Shown piece after piece: positions 1-10,548 of a stretch of 64,000 nucleotides of DNA. The first letter of the stretch is position 1. Every line of letters starts with the position of its first letter. The stretch is from Cynocephalus volans (lineage: Eukaryota; Chordata; Mammalia; Dermoptera; Cynocephalidae): NCBI RefSeq assembly GCF_027409185.1, contig NC_084467.1:87738501-87802500 (forward strand). The letters run 5' to 3'. Position numbers and translations under genes: made by a program. The notes beneath the pieces are model-generated. The model was given only the letters and a program-made list of their open reading frames with translations. It was not told where the DNA came from and did not search any database.

Positions 1-870
1 TAGGCTGACTAGGGTTGGCAAGAATAAGGTTTGATATAGGGCCTGCATTTGGGGGCCCAGAGGTCTTAGAAAGGTAAAAATATTTCTCAGTCTTTTGAGG
101 AGCACTGTCTGCCTTAGGAAACATATTTTTTTTTTTCCTTTTTCACTATGGGAATATCTTCCTTCTTTAAGACACACTTTTCTACTTGAAATAAACTGAT
201 GAAATAGGAATCTTGATAATGAAAGGAAAATATGATGTTTATTTTTACATGATCAATAGCTAAACCTTCTTTACTGGTCTAGTAAATAGCCAAGAAAATG
301 CCACTTTTTGACAGAGCTCACTGACTTTTAAAATTAAAAGATATTTTAAGGATTGTCTACTATAACTTTTCATTTTTAATATAAAAAAAGGAAAAAGCTC
401 TCCATTGTGTAAGGGAATATTTCCTTGGTGAGTAAAGTATAATAAATTAAAGAATATTCCCAAATTTCTCTAATAAAAATCTAAAAACACACCTGGCAAA
501 TCATTCAGAGTTTAGGGATTATCTACTATGAAAAACATTCAATAGAAGTATTATTTGGGGACTAATATGTTTACTTTTTTCCAGGATCTAGTTAACGTGC
601 CATATTTATTAACGTCTATGTGGAAGAAAAAGGGTATTTTAAAACCTCTGGCACTTTCTCAAAGCACTTATCAAATTGTTTTGAACTTCCCCATTGTCTT
701 TATAAACCATTAACTTTAAGCTCTGGGAAGACAGGAACGGCATCTGACTTGTTCATCGTTATTGTAGTAGTGATTAGAGATGATAAGTTTTCTGTAGCTA
801 TTTATTGAATGAATTAATTAACTAATTAAGATTTTAACATCACAGCTGCTTTTTAAACAAACTTCTATTT
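1..870. other. AT-rich intergenic DNA, nothing recognised
   Basis: No repeat, exon or RNA gene is recognisable here. The sequence is AT-rich with short homopolymers. The open frames are short and show no family resemblance, so none is called. Confidence 0.5.
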
Positions 871-2447
871 TTTAATAATTTTAGGTGTACAGAAAAGTTG
901 TGAATATAGTACAGAGACTTCTTGTATAATTCCTACCCAGTTTTAGTTTCTCCTAATATGATCCTCTTCCATTTCCTTGGTACGTTTGTCAACAAGAAGC
1001 CAACATTAGTCCATTGCTATGAAGTAACCTCCAGACTTTTTTTTGGATTTCAATTAATTTTTGCATTAGTGTTCTTTTTCTATTCCAGTACTAAATCCAT
1101 TGTGTTTAGTTGTCATGTCACCTTAGTGTCCTGGGACTGTGACAGTTTCTCAGTTTCCTTGTTTTGCGTGACCTTCCTTGAGAGTTTGGGAGTACTGATT
1201 ATGTATTTCGCAGAGTGTCCTTGGAATTAATTTTGTCTGATATTTTCCTCATGATTAGACTGGGGTTACGGGTGTTGGGAAAGAATGTCACAGAGGTGAA
1301 GTGTCCTTCTCATCACATATTTCATATTTCAAGGGGACATGATATACACATGACATGCATGTCATGTAATTTTAACCTTGATCACATGGTTAAAGTAGTG
1401 TCTGCCAGGTTTCTCCCTGTAAAGTTACTATTTTTCTCATTCCCTACTCTATTCTTCAAAAGTGAATCAGTAAGTCCAACCACACTCAAAAAGGGGAGGG
1501 GGAAGTATCTACATAAATTATTTGGAATTCTTCTGTCGGGAGATTTCTCTCTCATCCCCAATTTACTTTTTTATTCAATCATTTATGTATGTCAACATGA
1601 CTGTATATTTCTTTATCTTATATTTCATATTATAGTGCTATATTTTGGTATTTACTGTGTTGCTCGAATTATTCCAGCTTTGGACATTGAGCATTCCTTC
1701 CTTCAGATTTCTGTGTCCCATTGACCCATGCCCCATCCACTAATTTTTTGAATGCACACTTACTATTTGACACTACAAGATGCTCCAGGGTCATCTTGTA
1801 TTTTCCCTGTGCAGTCCTAGAATCAGCCATTTGTCCAAGGACCTCTGGTTTCCTTTATTCGCAAATTATATTTAGAAACCAAGATCTGTGCACTGGGAGT
1901 GCTTGTCTCCTGGAGTTTCGATTGCTTCTAGATTTTCTAAGTGGAAAAAGCTAAGTAAAGTATGTATATTATCTTATGTATACAGACATATCTAAAAATT
2001 TTTTCTGTATCAATCCATCTACGTAGATATTAAGCCATGCGTGTGTTCATATTGGTGTCTTTGATTCCAGTACCACAGGGTTCGTTCTAGCCTTCCCCTC
2101 TTGCTTACCTGTAACCTCCCACCAACAGTGACAAACATGGCTCCCACCATCCACCATCCATTTACTTATTTGTTCAATCCCGGTGTAAATGTAGATCAGT
2201 TTCAGAATTGCTAACCCATACCCCCATGATAAACAAATTTACCAACTAGAATACAGTGTTAATACATAGTTCTTTCTGTCATTACTCTATTCCATCCTGG
2301 GATGATTGACATCCTGGATGATTTTTTTATTGTTTGCATACATTAAAGTTCACTGTATGTGATGCGCAGTTCTATGGATTTTGACAAATGGAGATTATGC
2401 ACCCACAACCTCAATTCCATGCAGAATAGTTCTATCACCCTAAATTT
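871..2447 (-). mobile_element. Old L1 (L1M-type), 3' portion, first segment
   Basis: The + strand reads as the reverse complement of an ancient mammalian L1 3' region. Recognisable blocks include the one around 1235-1275 (ctcatgattagactggggtt) and the cctggaattattccagc-like block near 1660-1690. The element is diverged and has no usable reading frame. It is broken at 2447 by later insertions and resumes at 3109. A 169-codon open frame on the + strand (1215-1724) is antisense to it and is spurious. Confidence 0.75.
2433..2447. repeat. Left 15-bp target-site duplication
   Basis: tatcaccctaaattt occurs at 2433-2447 and again, identical, at 3094-3108. It brackets everything inserted into the old L1, whose sequence is continuous once the insert and one copy are removed. 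Confidence 0.8.
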
Positions 2448-2454
2448 AGGGGGA

Positions 2455-2956
2455 TGTATCAATCCGTTTCTGTTGCTTATAACAAAATGCATGCAACTGG
2501 GTATTTGTAAGAAAACAAAATTTATTGCTTACAGTTTTGGAGGGTAGGTAGTCGAAAGTCCAGGGAACTTATATGGTGGGAGCCTTGGTGGTGGCAACAG
2601 TTACGGCAGAGTATCATGTTGCAAAAATAGTGGAGCAGAGAGAGCAAGAGAGAGAGAGAGAGACTGCTCTCTCTTTTTTTTAAAGCCCTCACAACCACGC
2701 CCCTGATGACCATTTTTAATCCACTCAGTATGATGTGTTCCTACAATCTAATCACATCTTCAAGGCTCCACCTTTCAATTACCATGATAGGATTTCCCAT
2801 CCTCTATCGCTTCTCGGCCTTTTGGCTAAGATCAAGTGTAGGATTTCCCATCCTCTTAACAGTCACAGTGGGGGCCAAGTTTCTAATATATAAAGCTTGT
2901 GGGACACAATTCAAACTTCAGTGAGTTTGGGGGGGGACATAATTCAATCCACTACA
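2455..2956 (-). mobile_element. Solo LTR, MaLR-like (MST/MLT1 group)
   Basis: The element starts tgtatc and ends ccactaca (TG...CA on this strand). It is the same family as the LTRs at 9928-10334 and 51474-51856: all share the ttctgttgcttataa block, the acagttttggagg block and a terminal acattcaatc-type segment. No internal retroviral sequence adjoins it and I see no matching 5-bp duplication. It contains a GA-rich run at about 2637-2663 and the U2 retrocopy at 2806-2840. The exact subfamily is uncertain. Confidence 0.65.
2806..2840 (+). pseudogene. 3'-truncated U2 snRNA retrocopy (5' 35 nt only)
   Basis: Positions 2806-2840 match the first 35 nt of vertebrate U2 snRNA (atcgcttctcggcctttt, then ggctaagatcaagtgta) without a mismatch I can see. 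They are flanked by a perfect direct repeat, ggatttcccatcctct at 2790-2805 and 2841-2856. The repeat can be extended to 18 bp by including the bases ta, which are shared with U2. There is no poly(A) tail, Sm site, U2 promoter or 3' box. This is a target-primed insertion of a truncated snRNA and not a gene. Confidence 0.92.
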
Positions 2957-2961
2957 GGTGG

Positions 2962-3093
2962 CTTTTTTTTTAAACATAATTGATTGTACATATGTGTGGG
3001 GTACAGCATTGAATATCAATACCTGTGTGCATTATGTGATGCTCAAATCAGGATAATTAGTATATTCACCATTACATGTGTAACCACTTTTTG
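2962..3093 (-). mobile_element. Short L1 3' end (poly-T at left)
   Basis: A T-run at 2963-2971 is followed by the reverse complement of an L1 3'UTR (attgattgtacatatgtg, ggggtacag). It ends at the right 15-bp duplication (3094-3108). It is about 130 bp long and severely 5' truncated. The LTR at 2455-2956 appears to have landed at its tail end afterwards. Confidence 0.7.
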
Positions 3094-3108
3094 TATCACC
3101 CTAAATTT

Positions 3109-3545
3109 TATAGGCAGCCACTCTCCCACTCTAGCAGCCTTTGGCAACCACTGACCTGTTTTCCCTCTCTGTAGTTTTGTCTTTTCCAAAATGTCATATG
3201 ACATGATCAGATATGTAGCCTTTGGGATCTGGCCTCCTTCACTTAAAATACATTTAAGGTTCATTATGTCATGGCATGAATCAATTGCTCATTCCTTTTT
3301 ATTGCTGAATGGTGTACCACTGAATGGATATACCACAGTTTGTATATCCATCTCCTGCTGAAAGATATCTTGGTTGCTTCCAGTTTTTAGTGATTATGAA
3401 TAAAACTGTTATAAACATTCACATGCACGTTTTTGTATGAGCGTAAGTTTTCAATGCACTTGAGAAACACCTACGAGTGTGATTGCTGAGTCATATGATG
3501 AGTGTATGTTTTACTTTAAGAGAAAGTGCTAAACTGCCTTCCAGG
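3109..3545 (-). mobile_element. Old L1 (L1M-type), second segment
   Basis: This continues the L1 that is interrupted at 2447. The reverse-complement L1 hallmarks are present in order: gcagcctttggcaaccactg, gttttgtcttttcc, tcattcctttttattgctga, and tgctgagtcatatgatgag. It fades after 3545. Confidence 0.8.
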
Positions 3546-5290
3546 GTCTTTTAAATATTATAGTATACATTGTATATAGAAAGTCATTCTTAAACCAGCT
3601 CAATTATAAAATTAGATTGTCGTATTAATAGTTTGTTATCTTAATTTTTAAAGCTACTATAATTAAAAGCTCCTCTAAAAATACCAACAACTACCAGTGA
3701 CTGGAAGACCTCAGGCCAATTATGTGCAGCTAACACTATCTGTGAATAATGTTGTGTTACTCACATTCAAAAATTACCAGATTAAAGTAGTGTTTGTTTT
3801 GAGAATATTTGTAGTCAATATAGCTAGTTCATAAAAACAAACTAATTTTAGACAAACAATATGATAATTATCTACAAAGCACGTTAAGAAGTCTGCAAAT
3901 GTTAATAAGCATTTTGTTTGTTCTACTTTAAAGCATGTTGCCTATCAAATATAAGATCACCAAACTATTAATTTTGAGAAAAATTGCATGTTGGTCTCCC
4001 AGAATCATTAATAAAACCCTTTTTTTTTTATAAATTATATATCTTACATGGCACCTTTTCCATTTACCTTCTGACTTGGGTAGAATTATTCCCAAAATCT
4101 CTGTAAGTTAATGTAAGCTAAGTTGTCAGTTCTTCAAAAAGAAGATTGTTTCTTTTATTTTTTTACTTTTCCATGTAGCTCCAGAGAGTCAGAAGACAAT
4201 AAGTAGGCATTTTCAAATACTTGATGCATGATTTATGTGGAATGATTATCTTTTATTCTCTCTCCCAAAGAGAAAAGATGGGAAAAAAACAGTAGGTTAT
4301 CAATAAAAGTAAATTGTGTTTTCATGTTCCTATTAACTTCTCTGTCCATCATGTCATATGCAGTTTCTGAACAGCTGAGCAAATTGTAAACTCTAATCCT
4401 CCTTCACTTGTTAAAATAAATATCTCCCACTCTTTTCTTTAGCTCTTCCCCTGCCAAAAAGGGAATTGTTATAGACTTAACAATTCTAGAGATTATCCGT
4501 GCCTGCCAAAATCATGCGAACTAAAATTTTTTAAAATTTAATGTGAACTTTACTCCTCACTCTACAACCGTATTAATGGATATAAACTATTAATCTTTGT
4601 AGCAAACTATCTTCAATGTAGATCAGTAAAAAATTGGGAAAGGTAATTCCTTCTCTGAGTTTAGGATCCAGGACCAAATTTAAGGTGTGCATCTTGTGTA
4701 CAGTTGCACAAGGCCACACACTTGGTTTAATGCTCTGCTGTCTCAGTCTTGAAAGTCATAATTTTTTAACAAAGAGCACCTCATTTTCATTTTGCATTGG
4801 CCCCCACAAATTAGGTAGCCAGTTGTGTCAGGACCATATTTCGAGCACTACGAGCCACTGCCAGGGTACTCTGTAGAACTGCACATACTTTTTCCTTCTA
4901 ATAGAATCTATTTTTAGGGTCACAGCCTCCTGAATCAGCCAACTTGGTTCTGCAAAGACTACAGTTCTAGAAAATCCTCTCTTCTTTTGTTCAGGGATAA
5001 GAGGAACAAGGGAAAAGTGAGTAGGGGTATTATAGTCAAATATCTTTTCTGCAGTTTTAATACTTAGCATATCCTCTCTAATGGTTCTGATCAATGGAGA
5101 GGCGTAAAATTTAAGGGGCTACATCTAGAAATACAACCCCAGTTTCCCAATTAACTCCTTTTTTTTTTGTTCTAGGACCTGAAATCAGAGGATGACAACG
5201 TATGATAGATGAGATTTAGCATTAGATAAATATGAGTATGGATCCCATGTCTACCACTCACCAGATTTGGTCTAGGATAAATTATTTAAA
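3546..5290. other. Intergenic DNA without recognised features
   Basis: No interspersed repeat, exon or RNA was recognised in this 1.7 kb. It includes simple A/T runs only. Any conserved regulatory elements would need cross-species alignment to see. Confidence 0.45.
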
Positions 5291-5294
5291 CCCT

Positions 5295-5850
5295 GAGGCT
5301 CAGTTATTTTTATTGTATATATTTGTGGGGTACAAAGTAATGTTATCATATAAGTATACAATGTGGAATGATTAAATCAGGCTAATATATCTATCACCTC
5401 AAATACTTATCACCTTCGGTGGTAAGAACATTTGAAATTTACTATTAGAAATTTTGAAATATACAATACATTATTATTAACTATAGTCACCATGCTGTGC
5501 AATAGATCTCAGAAAACTTAACTTGTTCTTCCTGCCTGACTGATACTTTGCATTCCTTGAACAACATTTCTGCATTTCCCCCATCCCTCTGGCAATCACC
5601 ATTCTACTCTCTGCTTCTGGGTTCCACTATTTTAGATCCCTCTAAATCATGTGGTATTTGTCCTTCTGTGCCTGGCTTACTTCATTCAGCTTAATGTTCT
5701 CTAGGTTCATCCAAGTTGTCACAAATGACAGAATTTCCTTCTTTTTTAAAGCTGAATAGCATTCCACTGTGTAGATAGCACATTTTCTTTATCCATTCAT
5801 CCACTGATGGTCAGGTTTTTTTTTTTTTTTAATGTAAACAATAGAGAGAA
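5295..5850 (-). mobile_element. L1 3' region, 5' truncated
   Basis: Reverse-complement L1 3'UTR and ORF2 end: ttgtggggtacaaagtaatg, gtcaccatgctgtgcaatag, ttacttcattcagcttaatg, and tttatccattcatccactga near the right edge. It ends at a T-run (5816-5831). Confidence 0.85.
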
Positions 5851-6984
5851 TGGTACCTAACTGCAGGTTTTGTAAAGATTTTTTTAAAAACTAGAAGTGA
5901 TATATGCTCAATAAGTATTATTGTGGAACTATTTCTTCTATAAAAATTCCTCTGTAAAGTGATTAACACTTTAAAGACTCCTTAGGTCTCCTTCCCTTGG
6001 TCTCTTCCCAGTTCTGGGCTCTTTTCTATTTTGTCATGTTGCCATCAGAAGTTCATTACACGTATTTGTGTTCTGACTGAAACACACAAAGGGATAGAGA
6101 ATAAGTTTTAGCAGATATCACTGGTCCTTATATTTGGTAGACCCTTATAAAATTGTTGGGAAATGAATCAAAGGAGAATGAAGGAGTGTATCAAAAAGAA
6201 CCTCCATCCACAATTTTTCAGGAGCTGGCCCAGCTGCCTCACCAAAGGCCTGTAAATCTTTATTTCTTCCTCTTGCTCTGTTTGCTCTGGGTTTCTCCTT
6301 CTGCTTACTGTTTAAGATTTTAGAAGTAAGAAGAGAGTTTTTTAGTCTCAGTTTTGCTTATAAATCTTTACTTCTCCTTGTGAAAAACATTATCTATATT
6401 TTTATTCATTGTCATTCCCTGGAACACTAAATAATATGGTTTATTCCAGAAGAAACCATCCAAATTTTTGATACCTTTATACTGAAGAAATCAGGTTAAA
6501 AATTGTTTCATGCAAATATCATCACCAAATGATGTAGCCACATTCCAAAGGGATGTCCTCACTGGAGGGCGTTCCATGTCAGATTTGCTCAGAGCTATTT
6601 ATAATTTTCAGTCGATGAAGGTAATAAGTAATCTAGATGCTCTATCAAATTCCACCATCGAAACTTACCCTGACACCGTCACTCATGTTCTGAAACTTTT
6701 GACTCAGTGGCTTATTTGCTATGTGCCTGACTGTTGACATTGGCCCTTGAGAGGAAATTAAATTAAACAAGAGCTTGGTATGCCAACATGCACAGCCCTG
6801 GAGGAAGCTCTCTCCCCTTCCTCAAAAAGTTCAATTCACTTAAAGCCAGTTAGAAGATTAGTTTGTCCTGTAAGACTCTGAACAAAGTTCTAAAGCCACA
6901 ACAGGTCATTTCAATCTATTTTTCAAATTTTTTCATCTTACTATGGCTCTGCATTATTTCCCAGAATAACGACATCAATCCTGT
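5851..6984. other. Intergenic DNA without recognised features
   Basis: No repeat or gene was recognised. The 75-codon frame at 6510-6737 has no resemblance to a known protein and no supporting context. Confidence 0.45.
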
Positions 6985-6989
6985 TACAT

Positions 6990-7185
6990 AATGATCCTGT
7001 ATACCTTTAAAATTGTCATTGAATTTTTGACTTAGTGCCTTTGAAATTATTTCATCCATTCCCTTTATTTTACAGTCCAGAAAACTAAGACCAGATAATT
7101 TAGGTGATTTTCTCAAATGCAGCATGTTAATAGCAGACCTGAGGCAACAACCTGTCTCCTGATTCCTGGGTCTAGTGTTCTTTAC
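6990..7185 (-). mobile_element. MIR SINE, diverged
   Basis: The region around 7060-7180 reads as the reverse complement of MIR. It has the ttttacagtccagaaaacta block (MIR core), a decayed 'gatttgcccaaggtca'-type block, and a tctcctgattcctgggtct end. Edges are approximate. Confidence 0.6.
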
Positions 7186-7870
7186 ACTAGGAATTAAAGC
7201 CACACTTAAGCTTATTACACCTGTCTGTGTCCTTGCTAAAAACTGCCTCTTGCTCACTTCCATCAGAATCTATTCAATATGTCAGAGAGGCAAGAGGCTC
7301 AAATATGGATAAGAATCTGAGATAAAAGAATATTTATGTTTATTGTATCTGTAGATTATTGCCCACATTTGGGTAAATATTAAGAAAATAACATTTTTTG
7401 AAGTAGGAAAACTCCCCCCATAGATATGCAGCACTTATATAACACCACATGTCTAAACACCAACAGAGTGCAAGGCAGGGGGATTATATCAGCTGTCACA
7501 CACATGAAAAAGCACACAGCAAAGTAATTTCCAGATGGCTGCACCAAGTTGGCGAGATTTAAACTTTTTTTCCTCATGTCTTAACTGTCTCATCAATGGG
7601 CTAGATATGCATTCATTCAAGTATGTTTTTTTCTTGCCAAAACCAAAATACACATGGCATAGTCTCAAGATCTTTCTGGAAACCAGGAAGCTAATTAATC
7701 CTATCTGTAGCAGACTGTACAACACCAGACCCAAAAAAATCCATTCACATGTTTAAAATGCTAGCCCCTTTGGCAGGGTCTCTCCCTAAAACTCCATCAT
7801 TACCATGATAACATGCTCAGTCCACCCTGGTTCAATCTCTACCCCCCATCCATAGCTCATCACTAAAGGT
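7186..7870. other. Intergenic DNA without recognised features
   Basis: No repeat or gene was recognised. Overlapping short frames on both strands at 7380-7756 are not supported by any motif. Confidence 0.4.
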
Positions 7871-7876
7871 CTTTGC

Positions 7877-8033
7877 AGTCTAGAATCACATGGGACATTG
7901 CTAGAAAGTACCTTCTCACACACTACCTGGAAACTACTGAATCAAAAACCCTCAGGGTGGGACCCAGCAATTTGTGTCTCCATAAGGCCACCAGGTGAGT
8001 CTCAGTCACACTAAGGTTTGAGAACCATTGTTC
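7877..8033 (+). mobile_element. MER5A-like hAT-Charlie DNA transposon remnant
   Basis: It shows the palindromic MER5 pattern: agaatcacatgggacat on the left, a central ctcagggtgggacccagcaa, and a right end ggtttgagaaccattgtt that resembles the reverse of the usual cagtggttctcaa terminus. It is non-autonomous and old. Confidence 0.75.
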
Positions 8034-8309
8034 TAGCCTATGTCTCCTTACCTTAATTATCATCGGTAATAGTAGAGAGAAGCATAAGGCAATAATAAGA
8101 TTTTGATGAGACTAAAAAATGTCTAAAACCACTATTGTAAGGAATTTAATGAGGACTAAATAGAAGTCGAACATGTAGGTAGAAAAGTCTTGTGATAACA
8201 GAGTCAATTAAATTTTGATAAGCCAATCTGCAAAAAAGTTTGCATCTCATCTTGAAATCCTTGCAGTTAAGAAGAAACAAAGAATCTATGGAGTGGGGAA
8301 AAGACAAGA
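8034..8309. other. Short unassigned spacer
   Basis: Nothing was recognised between the MER5-like element and the ERVL-type LTR. Confidence 0.4.
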
Positions 8310-8950
8310 TAGAGACCACTGTGATGGGTTTGTATCGTGTCAACTTAGCTAAATTTCCCAAGATTTCCTTCCTTGTATCAGACCATATGAGTTTGGAGCT
8401 CAAGAGACATTTGCTTGACATTTGGAAGGCAAAATAAAAGGAGCAGTCATCTTCTCTGTGCACTGGGAAGGTCAGTGCAAGGCTCAATGCACCGTGCAGC
8501 TCATGCATATCTTTGCTTACATGCTGCTCACCTGGTTAGCATGGGAAGCAGCTTCTCCAGCTCCTGCTGGATCACCAACTTGAGCCACTCCACATCCTGG
8601 GCGAGGTGCATGTTTAGCTCTTTGACAAAGGGGTGCCAGCTTCTCTTGCATGATATGCCCATCAGTCAAGTTATGGGTTTAGAATCAGGGAGAGATCAAT
8701 TCAGTGCCAGTCTATCTTCAGGGCCAGTTTGTGTTTTCTTCCCTTCCCAAATGCCTTCCTGCAAACATCAGGCTACATTACCAGGCTCAGAAACAACAGC
8801 CTCATACAGATTGTGCAACTAGCTCCCACAATTGCATAAGGTCAAATCCCTAAAATAAATTCCTTTATAGTATGTGTATGTTTGTGTGTATGTGTTTGTG
8901 TATTGACTTTTATGATTTTTATATACTAAAGAATATAAATATACTTGTAA

Positions 8951-9025
8951 TGGGTACTTCAAAAAGTTCATGGAAAGATCTGTATATCCTTTAATACAAT
9001 TTTTCACACTTTTTTTAAGTACCCA
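8951..9025. mobile_element. Mariner-like MITE, copy 1 (75 bp)
   Basis: The ends are imperfect inverted repeats: tgggtacttcaaaaagttca on the left, and on the right ttttttaagtaccca, which is its reverse complement with changes. The element is bounded by TA-rich sequence, as expected for TA-targeting mariner elements. It has no coding capacity. A sister copy lies at 61208-61286. Confidence 0.75.
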
Positions 9026-9029
9026 TATA

Positions 9030-9072
9030 TATTCGTGTGTGTGTGTATTAAATATATATATACATATATATA

Positions 9073-9146
<74 letters not shown>

Positions 9147-9148
9147 AA
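9030..9148. repeat. Compound TG/TA microsatellite
   Basis: Alternating (TA)n and (TG)n blocks, with a long pure TG run at about 9079-9129 followed by a TA run. Open frames through it are repeat artefacts. Confidence 0.95.
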
Positions 9149-9175
9149 TCAAACCCTGATCAAACCCTGGCTGAC

Positions 9176-9540
9176 ACAGATTTTGGTACCTGGAAATTGG
9201 ATGCAACTGTAACAAAATGTTTATATATTTTTTTTAAGGGATTTATTTATATTTTAATTGAAAGATATTGATTGTACATATTCATGAGATACAGAGTAAT
9301 ATTTTAATATGGGTATACAATGTGTAATGATCTAATCTGGATACCTAGAAATGGGATGCTACTATAAGAAAAATTTAAAATATAAGGGTGTGGTTTGGGA
9401 TGGAGTGACGGGAAGGAACTGGAAGGACCTTGAGAAGAATGTTAGCAAGAACCTAAAGCACTTTGAAGAGGCTGCCGGTGAAATGCTGATGAGCTTCAAG
9501 GAGGCCTTCAATGAGGGTTTAAAAGAAAGAGAGTAAATGA
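9176..9540 (+). mobile_element. ERVL-type 5' internal start with Leu-type primer site
   Basis: ttttggtacctggaaattgg at about 9180-9199 resembles the tRNA-Leu primer-binding sequence used by ERVL elements (tggtaccagga...). The downstream ggaactggaaggaccttgag and aagcactttgaagaggctg blocks fit the leader of ERVL-class internal sequence. A short L1 tail (9222-9340) splits the region, and the primer-site segment recurs on its far side (9338-9376). There is no coding function; the 61-codon frame here is an accident of the leader. Confidence 0.6.
9222..9340 (-). mobile_element. Short L1 3' end inside ERVL leader
   Basis: A T-run (9228-9235) is followed by the reverse complement of an L1 3'UTR (attgattgtacatattcatg, agatacagagtaat). 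It is about 110 bp, fully 5' truncated. The flanks are a roughly 38-bp imperfect direct repeat of the ERVL primer-site region, which I read as its target-site duplication. Confidence 0.65.
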
Positions 9541-9544
9541 ATGA

Positions 9545-9922
9545 CTAAACTGTGGCCCATCCAGACAATAAAGTATTATTCAGCACCAAAAAGAAATGAG
9601 CTCTCATGCCATGAAAAGACATGGAGGAATCTTAAATGCGTATTACTAAGTGAAAGAAGCCAACCTGAAAAGGCTACATACTGTATGATTCCAACTATCT
9701 GACATACTGGAAAAGGCAAAACCATGTAGACAGTAAAAAGATCCATGGTTGCCAGGGTTTAGAAAAGAGGGAAGGATGAATAGGCAGAGCACAGAAGGTT
9801 TTTAGGGCAGTAGAAATACTCTGTATGATGCTATAATGATGGGCACATGTCATTATACATTTGTCCAAACCCACAGAATGTACAACACCAAGAGTGAACC
9901 ATAATGTAAACTATGGACTTTG
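9545..9922 (+). mobile_element. Old L1 3' end (L1M-type), first segment
   Basis: Sense L1 3' end with typical blocks: agtattattcagcaccaaaa, ggaatcttaaatgcgtatta, tgattccaactatctgacat, and ggttgccagggtttag. It is interrupted by the LTR at 9928-10334 and resumes at 10340. Confidence 0.8.
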
Positions 9923-9927
9923 GGTGA

Positions 9928-10334
9928 TGCTGTAGACTGAATATCCTTCCAAAACTATTAAAACACGATCCCCATTATAACAATCTCCATTGTTGCAGTG
10001 TTAAAAGGGCAGGAAAACCAATTATGGTTATTTGAAAGAAGGAGCCTTTAAAAGGTGATTAGATTGAGAGGACTTTGCCTCCATGAATGGATTGATCCAC
10101 TCATGGAGTAATGAGCATGATTCTGATGGCTTTATAAGGAGAGCAGTAAGGTTAGTTCACTCTTGCTCAGCCATTCCTGCCATGTAATGCCCTGAGTTGT
10201 TGCAGAAAGCCCTCACCAGATGTGTTCCCTGGACCATGGACTTCCGAGCCTCCAAACTATAAGAAGTAAGTTTCATTTCTTTATAAATTACCCAGTTTCA
10301 GGTATTCTGTTATAAGCAACAGAAAAGAGATACA
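9928..10334 (+). mobile_element. Solo LTR, MaLR-like, with 5-bp duplication
   Basis: A 407-bp element starting tgctgtagactg and ending agagataca (TG...CA). It is flanked by ggtga at 9923-9927 and at 10335-10339. Removing it restores a continuous L1 3'UTR, which independently confirms both edges. It is the same family as the minus-strand LTRs at 2455-2956 and 51474-51856, for example through the shared gccctcaccagatgtgt and ttataagcaacagaaaa blocks. No internal sequence remains, so this is a recombined solo LTR. Confidence 0.85.
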
Positions 10335-10339
10335 GGTGA

Positions 10340-10520
10340 CAACATTGTGTCAATGGAGGTTTGCTAATTGTAACAACTACTTTGGTGCAGGAGGTTGATA
10401 GTGAGAGAGGCTGTGCCAGTGGAGGGGGGGCAGGGGATATCTGAGAACTCCCTGTACTTTCCAATCAATTCTGCTGTGAACCTAAAACTGTTCTCAAACA
10501 TAAAATCTACTTTAAAAAGA
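10340..10520 (+). mobile_element. Old L1 3' end, second segment and A-rich tail
   Basis: Continues the L1 broken at 9927 with the 3'UTR blocks acattgtgtcaatggaggtt and ctgtgaacctaaaactgttc. It ends in an A-rich tail at about 10511-10530. Confidence 0.8.
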
Positions 10521-10548
10521 AAAAGAAGGGAGGAAATGTTATTGAAAG

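Larger units (their letters stand above)
8310..9175 (+). mobile_element. Probable ERVL-type LTR, disrupted
   Basis: A gggtttgtatcgtgtcaact start and a late ccctaaaataaattccttta segment (polyadenylation-signal-like) suggest an ERVL/MLT2-class LTR. The strongest support is what follows at about 9182: a degraded tRNA-Leu-type primer-binding site, which is where one sits just after an LTR. A mariner-like MITE (8951-9025) and a TG/TA microsatellite (9030-9148) are inserted near its 3' end. The 135-codon frame at 8415-8822 lies inside the LTR and is not taken as a gene. Confidence 0.55.

Noticed and set aside
1215-1724. 169-codon open frame on the + strand
   Set aside because: It is antisense to a decayed L1 and has no recognisable domain or exon structure.
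8415-8822. 135-codon open frame
   Set aside because: It lies inside an LTR, with no protein family signature and no codon bias visible.
9079-9129. Apparent coding frames through TG, CA, TC and GGAA repeats
   Set aside because: They are artefacts of dinucleotide and tetranucleotide repeats (also at 22540-22598, 49563-49680 and 63336-63417).
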